Positions 58,481-64,000 of a DNA stretch of 64,000 bases are shown piece after piece. The translations under genes were made by a program, and so were the position numbers. The notes under the pieces are model-generated. The model was not told the origin of the DNA. It was given only the letters and a program-made list of their open reading frames with translations, and did not search any database. This DNA is from Triatoma infestans. Lineage: Eukaryota; Arthropoda; Insecta; Hemiptera; Reduviidae. Location: NCBI GenBank assembly GCA_011037195.1, contig JAAEAF010000112.1:332030-396029 (forward strand). The letters are read 5' to 3'. How positions within the stretch are numbered: position 1 is the first letter of the stretch; each line of letters opens with the position of its first letter.

Positions 58481-59930
58481 ACTGGCGCTCTCTCATGATA
58501 TGTAAGAGGATGGCGGGCAAATCCTGGGGATGCCCCCCGAGTATCATACGGTGGATGTACACGATGATGGTGAGACAGATTATCACCTACGGCGCAGTGG
58601 CATGGTTTGGGAAGACCAAGGTAGCAGTCAAGAGGGCTCTTGACAAGATAGAGCGTCTCGCATGCTTATGCATGACGGGTGCTATGCGGACATGTCCCAC
58701 AGCCGGGATTGAGGTTATGCTCAATCTGTTACCTCTGCACCTGTTCGTGGAAAGGGCGGCGAAGGAAGCTCTTCTCAGGATCTCTAGGGTGGTGCAGGGG
58801 GAGAGGGGAGAGCCTGGGAGTTGGGGAGAAGTTATCTTCATCTTTGGGTCCCCTTACATGGCACTTCCCAAGAGATGGCATGATTAAGAAATACGGCTTC
58901 ATTAAAAATTTCTCTCTGAAGCTGGGCACCAAAAGTGGGTGGAGCGAAGGATCCGCTATGTTGGGCATTAAGGAACATGCCAATAAATGATATAATGGGT
59001 CTAAGACGCTCGAGGGGACTGGGATGGAGTGGTTGGTCCAAGGATCAAACACTCGGAACACATGGGTAAGTTTCCCAGCATATTCCAGGCGGAGATATAC
59101 GCTATTGGAAGATGTGTTCAATTTAACCTCGATAGGGGTATAGGAATCAGGAGATTGTAATCCTTTCCGATAGTCAAACAGCCAATAGAGCATTGAGTGC
59201 ATCAGTTATCAACTCTAAAATGGTCTGGGAATCCTAGGTAAACTCAATAACCTAGGCAGGAGAAATAAAGTTACGCTTTGGTGGGTGCCGAGGCATGTTG
59301 GCATTGAAGGGAATGAGATGGCCGTCGCCCTGGTCAAGATAAGTGCTAAGACACCGCTTTTAGGGCCGGAACCTTTTTGTGGGGTTAACGACCAGTTCCG
59401 GTTGGAGGAACTTAGGAAGGAGCAGGAGGCGAGAAGATCTCAACTCTGGAGGAGGAGGCGAGGAGATCTCAACTCTGGTACTCCTTCCTCGGTTTGTAGC
59501 AGGCCAAGATCTGCCTGGGGAATTATCACCAACGGAGATCGGAGGCCTGCATCGGCTTGACTAAGAACAATCTCCGCGTTCTTACGGGTTTCCTCACGAG
59601 GCATTGCCGACTTAGAGGACACGTGGTGAAGCTGGGTTTGGAAAATGACAGCTCATGCAGATTCTATGGGGAGTTGGAGGACACTCCATTACATCTCCTA
59701 AAACAGACAGCGAGGCTGCCACTCAGAGAAGATGGAAGACCAGGTGGAAGAGAGGGATATACTCTCTCTAGAGCCTGTTTGGGTATTGGGATTCCTCAAG
59801 GATCTCAACCTGATGGAGGTTTTGTAGAACGGATGTTCAAAGGACATCTGTTCAGGTGCTGTGGGCAATAACCTGCGGCACCCAGGGGGCATAGCACAAT
59901 AAAGCAGAAGTTGATCCCAATCTTATTGCC
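58481..59930 (+). mobile_element. LINE fragment: thumb, RNase H and zinc tail
   Basis: The first frame (to 58886) encodes the polymerase thumb region: ICKRMAGKSWGCPPSIIRWMY, ITYGAVAWFGKTKV, IERLACLCMTGAMRTCPTAGIEVMLNLLPLHLFVE. After a broken stretch, 59285-59560 encodes the RNase H end (WWVPRHVGIEGNEMA, LLGPEPFCG), with a 24-bp tandem duplication near 59440 (aggaggcgagaagatctcaactct). A third frame has LRVLTGFLTRHCRLRGHVVKLGL and the zinc region. Catalytic YxDD is absent. It is closest to the 36.5-37.2 kb fragment. Confidence 0.85.
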
Positions 59931-59939
59931 ACTATATGT

Positions 59940-60260
59940 AAGTATTTGAGTAGAAAAATGAAATCCAACCAGTAATCTGTCATTTATGATAGTTGCGTCA
60001 TGCGTAGAATATGTTTTCTATTTTTTTTTTTTTTTTAAATATTCTATATAAAATTTATCGCAATCGTAAAATTCAGGTTATACCCTGCGTATTACTAGTG
60101 TAAACTTAACATTTTCTCTACTGAAAAATCTTCTACAGTCACGCTATCATGTACTTGGCATTTTTATTAATTGCAAAACTTGGAAAAAATGTTAAATTCT
60201 AAAGTTACATAACGTTATTAACATACTTAGACTTACTCCGGAATCGGATACATAATTATA
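59940..60260. other. No gene seen
   Basis: AT-rich spacer between the LINE and a snapback element. Confidence 0.3.
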
Positions 60261-60345
60261 TAAATCAATATTAATTTACACAAGCTAAAAAATTAGTTGG
60301 TTGTGGCCAAAGAAGAAACTTTTTATTTTTAAAAAAAGTTTATTC

Positions 60346-60379
60346 GACGTTTAAGGCCACCTTTGGTATCCTTCCTCAG
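60346..60379 (-). ncRNA. Hammerhead motif with altered GAAA
   Basis: Minus strand: CTGAGGA, extra A, stem II ggatacc-aaa-ggtggcc (five to six pairs), then TTAAAC instead of GAAAC, GTC. The first conserved core is intact but the second is not, so it is predicted inactive. Confidence 0.6.
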
Positions 60380-60958
60380 GAACTACAAAAGAAAAAATAT
60401 GGATATCAACAAAATTCTATGATAATATTAAAACATAAAACAATTAAACAATATTAAGAAAGCTATGGTTCTTGTTAAGGAAGAATGGAAAGTTAATTGT
60501 TTGAGGAGGTTATTGCTTGGTTGTAGAGTAAGGTATGCTTGCAAAGAAAACAGAGAGGGGAAATTTTTTTCCAAGTTGGGAAATGTGAAGAGGTGAAGGC
60601 CCTCCCATGTGAAGGTGAAGGTGAATGTGCCCCCCCAACACTAAATTACACACACCAACTTTCTACACTTTCCACTTATTTTCTAGTTTATTCATATTCA
60701 TTTATTTCTCTTATACTTATTAACTGAGTTGTTTTTCATTTCTACCACTCTTCACATTTCCCAACTTGGAAAAAATTTCCCCTCACTGTTTTCTTTGCAA
60801 GCATACCTTACTCTACAACCAAACAATAACCTCCTAAAACATTTAACTCTCCATCCATCCTTAACAGGTATCATATATTTCTAATATTGTTTAATTGTTT
60901 AATGTTTTAATTTTATCATACAATTTTGTTGATATCCATATTTTTTCTTTTGTAGTTT

Positions 60959-60991
60959 CTGAGAAAGGATACCAAAGGTGTCCGAAACGTC
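60959..60991 (+). ncRNA. Hammerhead motif with seven-pair stem II
   Basis: CTGAGAA (core G changed to A), extra A, stem II ggatacc-aaa-ggtgtcc (seven pairs, one G-T), GAAA (60984-60987), CGTC. Stem I distal helix agttt (60954-60958) pairs with aaact (60996-61000). Taking the intact half of each arm gives a full consensus, so the ancestor was probably an active ribozyme. Confidence 0.62.
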
Positions 60992-61418
60992 GAATAAACT
61001 TTTAAAAAAAATAAAAAGTTTCTTCTTTGGCCACAGCCAACTAATTTTTTAGCTTGTTTAATTAACTACGGCCAAACGTAAATATTGTTTACATCAATAT
61101 TAATTACCTTTACAGTTTTAATTATATATAATTAATTTAATTTTATTCTTCAAGCCTTCAAGCCACATGTATCTTAGACCACATTTACTTATTGTACTGT
61201 TGTTACAGATTGTAAATATAAATAGACAAAAAAAAAAAAAAAATTTATTCTAAGTAATAAAATATTTATAAAATTTGAAAATTTGGCTGCCACGTCAGCT
61301 CATCTAAAGCGCTATGGCTGGTCAAAGGTCACTAAGAGCCAAATGCACAGCGAACATGTTAAATATAATAATTATCAGAGACATTTTCCGTGGTAGCCTG
61401 CTTCATTTTGTGGTCATC

Positions 61419-61448
61419 GACCGGTTTCGGGCTTTCCCCCATCTTCAG
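61419..61448 (-). ncRNA. Hammerhead ribozyme motif
   Basis: Minus strand: CTGAAGA, extra T, stem II ggg...ccc with one mismatch inside (gggggaaagccc), GAAA, ACCGGT, C. Core bases are intact. Stem I catc/gatg is present. Confidence 0.7.
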
Positions 61449-61526
61449 GATGCGTTTTTCAGACAGTGTGACAACACAGACTTGCACAGAGCAAACTTAG
61501 TTTGTCCACTGTCTGAAAAACGCATC

Positions 61527-61559
61527 CTGAAGATGGGGCGACGGCCGGAAAAACCGGTC
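61527..61559 (+). ncRNA. Hammerhead motif with insertions
   Basis: CTGAAGA is intact, but stem II is altered (ggggcgacggccg) and the GAAA is extended (gaaaaaccggtc). It is the right-arm partner of 61419-61448 and probably inactive. Confidence 0.55.
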
Positions 61560-61654
61560 GATGACACAAACTGACGCAGGCCTACCACGGCAAATGCTCT
61601 GATGCTTTCCAGCTCTGCGGGACCAACCACCACAACAACTATAATAATTATTAC

Positions 61655-62695
61655 AACTTTAAAGACTTTAATGAATTCTTTTATAACTTAATTTTCTCAA
61701 GAACTATTACATAAAATCCATTCGAGAAATTACAAAACAAAAAATACTTTTTGTTTGAAATCCAGCCAATCTAAAAACTGATTCTCTTTGTTCATCTAGC
61801 AAAATACGGTGCAAGAAATTCTACAAAAAATATGGACCATACATCGCCATTATCTCGATAATTTATTCTGGATGATGGATGTCAATTTTCACCAGGTGAA
61901 AAAGGTGAATAAAAAAGAAACCTGTTTTATCAAACGAAACAGGCTAGCAATATAAGGCAAATTAAAGTAAAATCTGCTCTCACAAATTATATGAATAAAT
62001 TTCAATAAACAAGAGAATAAATTAATCATGATTAAGTTAATGAATGCCAAATTGAATACTAAAGCTTTGCCTCATTCATCTTTTAAATTTAAACAGATCT
62101 ATCTGAATATTTTAAAATTCAATAATGTCACGCAATTTTCTATTGAAAAGAAAAAAAAAAAAAGATCATTCAATTACCCACAGGTTTTGTTGATAACTAT
62201 CTGTAGGAGCTTTTGTAACTGCTTGCTATTGGCTGGAGACGGCACAGCTGCGGTCGGCACTGTGGCTCGACAGTCTGCTACTGCAAGATAACAGTATTAC
62301 CCCCTCGCAAGTTCTTTAATCCTGGTGCAGACTTAATAAAAGCTTTTCTATTGGTTCTTACTAATTCACTTTTAGAAGGACCCTTATTTGAAAGATTGTG
62401 AATTTAATTTCCGGTTAAAGAGGTAAGCATAAAATGTGGCAATGTTCAATACAGTTTCAATTTCAACAACCATCAATTGAAATCCTGGATTTATAAAAGG
62501 ATATTCCTAATAATTTTACCATATTTATATTTCTATAGATAACTTAAGCAAAAAGGTGGAAAAAAAATGAAGTATAAAATATTAAGATTAAAATAATTAA
62601 TATTAATATAATATAATATAAAAAAAAAATAATATTTAACTTAGAAACTTCCCCCCTTTTTTTTTTTGTAAAGTAAATTAATAAATAAGTTTTAA
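61655..62695. other. No gene seen; GC-richer patch
   Basis: AT-rich except at 62220-62290 (ggagacggcacagctgcggtcggcactgtggctcg), whose nature is unknown. Confidence 0.3.
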
Positions 62696-62697
62696 GT

Positions 62698-62780
62698 GTA
62701 AAGTAAATTAATGCTTATTTTTTTTCGCAGCTTTATCTCAGGGGAACGAATGTCCCAGGTAGAAGCGATTACTATTTTCT
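62698..62780 (-). repeat. Family B SINE 3' fragment
   Basis: taaagtaaattaatgcttatttttttt and the following tail resemble the 3' end at 97-170. The match is weak beyond the first 30 bases. Confidence 0.4.
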
Positions 62781-62781
62781 T

Positions 62782-63047
62782 TACTATAAATTAAGCCCTC
62801 ACGCGTTAGTTAGTGGCTTACGCACTTGACTATCGTGAGAGAATTCAGGATTCGTTTGCCATGAAAGCAAAGACAACGTTGCCCCAGCATTTTGAGAAAA
62901 AAGTGGGAAGCTCCAGTTGGTAGCGGAGGCTAGAATTAAATGGCGAGGGAACCGCGGCGCGTTTACCACACGCCTCAATAAAGATCGCCGTCTACAATTC
63001 TTGGCCATTCATGGACTGTTGGACTATAGGCTAATACTATAAATTAA
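62782..63047 (+). mobile_element. Family C SINE, standard length (240 bp), with 13-bp target duplication
   Basis: tactataaattaa at 62782-62794 and 63035-63047 bounds it. Head gttagttagtggcttacgcacttgac and a diverged box B (ggattcgtttgcc), then aagtgggaagctcc, ggcgagggaaccgcggcg and the 3' end ggactgttggactatagg. It lacks the 369-bp inner block of the 41 kb copy and so shows the basic form. Confidence 0.85.
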
Positions 63048-63049
63048 AA

Positions 63050-64000
63050 ATTCTTATTTCAATCCCTATTGTTAGACCAAGAATAGAACGCATAACGCTC
63101 AACCCACAATTCTACTAATGAATAATTAACTAACAATATAAGCTAGCTACGATGGCAACTTTTTACTACATATCTAGGAGATTGCTGAGCCATCTACGCT
63201 TCAAATGTCTTACCTGTTCTTCGGAATTGAGATCGAATAGCAGGATTTGCGCAAGAGCTAGAAGAAAGGAGATCTTCAATTGTAGAAACCATAGTTAGAC
63301 TAAGACAAAGGAAGATCTACAGCTCCTAGTTGCGAATTGGGGTGCGAAAGGATTTTGGCTTGAAATATTTAGATTATATTGCAGCTTGCTCGTTTAGTAG
63401 TTTTGAAAAACGTCAGTATTGCCAACTTGGTGTGAGTCTGAAATATAAAGTCACTTTCGTACAAATGAGAAATTTTTGTACATTTGTATAGCTGTCGTGG
63501 GATACGCAAAGTTAACAGCAATATTAATCAGTGAACGATCGACGTCATTGCCCTATGATAAACCCTAAAAAGAAGGTACCATCTTCTTAATTACTCTAAT
63601 TAAAACTGTAAAATTTTCATTGTTAAATGTACATTTTTACTGTAAATCAAAGACTGAGGAGATGATACCCAATTGTGTCCACTCCTATCTATGTACACAT
63701 CTAATTCCCACCTACTGATTGTCACAAGGATTGCCGATTACAAGGACTGTGGCATTTAATTCTTAGACATGGGTTGTGGAAAGAAAAATAGGAGCGCGAC
63801 AGACGACGTGACCTTGGTGATTCTTACAATGTCGATCAATTCTATTGCCAATTCTAGACGCTAAGAAAATACTACTAAATTTAGGCATTTAGTGTATTAT
63901 AAATACACTCGCAGCTGTGCGAAAAAGGCACAGGTCCAGCAAACTACGATATAATTCGTATTCGGCTCTCACGAACAGATCGCCTATTACGAGTTTTTTT
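63050..64000. other. No gene seen
   Basis: Less repetitive DNA, no recognised frames or families. The window ends here. Confidence 0.35.

Larger units (their letters stand above)
60264..61105 (+). mobile_element. 816-bp hammerhead snapback element with 13-bp target duplication
   Basis: atcaatattaatt at 60264-60276 and 61093-61105 bounds it. Arms of about 310 bp (about 60281-60598 and 60749-61055) are near-perfect inverted copies. A 37-nt tail follows the right arm (gtttaattaactacggcc...). Each arm has a hammerhead (60346-60379 minus, 60959-60991 plus). The arms have changed independently at the core. Confidence 0.85.
61364..61651 (+). mobile_element. 264-bp hammerhead snapback element with 12-bp target duplication
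   Basis: tataataattat at 61364-61375 and 61640-61651 bounds the element. It begins cagagacattttccgtgg, holds a minus-strand hammerhead in the left arm and a plus-strand one in the right arm, and ends with a tail after ctctgatg (ctttccagctctgcgg...). It is the most complete member of the ACCGGT family here. The 86-codon frame in it is incidental. Confidence 0.87.

Noticed and set aside
58587..58841. Minus-strand frame of 84 codons
   Set aside because: Antisense shadow of the LINE thumb region.
61314..61574. 86-codon frame in the 61.4 kb element
   Set aside because: It runs through the ribozyme-bearing inverted arms and has no protein-like motif.

Overview
The window is eukaryotic, AT-rich and gene-poor, and looks like intergenic DNA from a large arthropod (probably insect) genome. 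Evidence is the mix of mobile elements: Tc1 and mariner DNA transposons, I/R1/LOA-type LINEs with RNase H and (AAT)n tails, an R2-type (restriction-like endonuclease) LINE fragment, three tRNA-headed SINE families, solo LTRs, and hammerhead-ribozyme snapback repeats of Penelope-like type. No bacterial operon, rRNA, intact tRNA gene or CRISPR array was seen. The exact taxon cannot be fixed from the sequence.

Layout. 0-5 kb: SINEs nested in older retroelement debris, a Tc1 remnant, a composite SINE. 5.4-6.5 kb: first copy of a roughly 1 kb repeat ('M repeat') that recurs at 20, 26.5, 27.5, 34-35.6 and 42.8-45 kb and acts as a landing pad for later insertions. 11.8 kb: the only convincing host coding exon, a 51-codon precursor of a small secreted cationic peptide. 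11.5-19.8 kb: hammerhead repeats, LINE fragments and an inverted-repeat structure broken by a SINE. 21.9-23.3 kb: a solo LTR and a tRNA-headed R2-type LINE fragment. 24-26 kb: composite SINE and a perfect 93-bp direct repeat. 27.9-28.8 kb: an internally deleted mariner with perfect 30-bp inverted repeats. 34.3-35.2 kb: an 816-bp snapback insertion. 36-44 kb: LINE and SINE fragments, plus a solo LTR that contains a LINE and itself sits in an M repeat. 46-56 kb: more hammerhead repeats and a SINE. 56-60 kb: two larger LINE fragments. 60-61.7 kb: two snapback insertions. 62-64 kb: a short SINE and unique DNA.

The clearest system is a set of hammerhead-ribozyme snapback elements in several sequence families. 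At least five are bounded by 10-13 bp target-site duplications and share one plan: two inverted arms, each with a hammerhead or its remnant (one arm has lost it in the 46.7 kb copy), then a one-sided tail of about 33-40 nt. This fits the known biology of Penelope-like elements, but no Penelope reverse transcriptase was found here, so these copies look non-autonomous. Target-site duplications and empty-site comparison between M-repeat copies give a relative order of insertions. The small-peptide gene is the other item worth following up.
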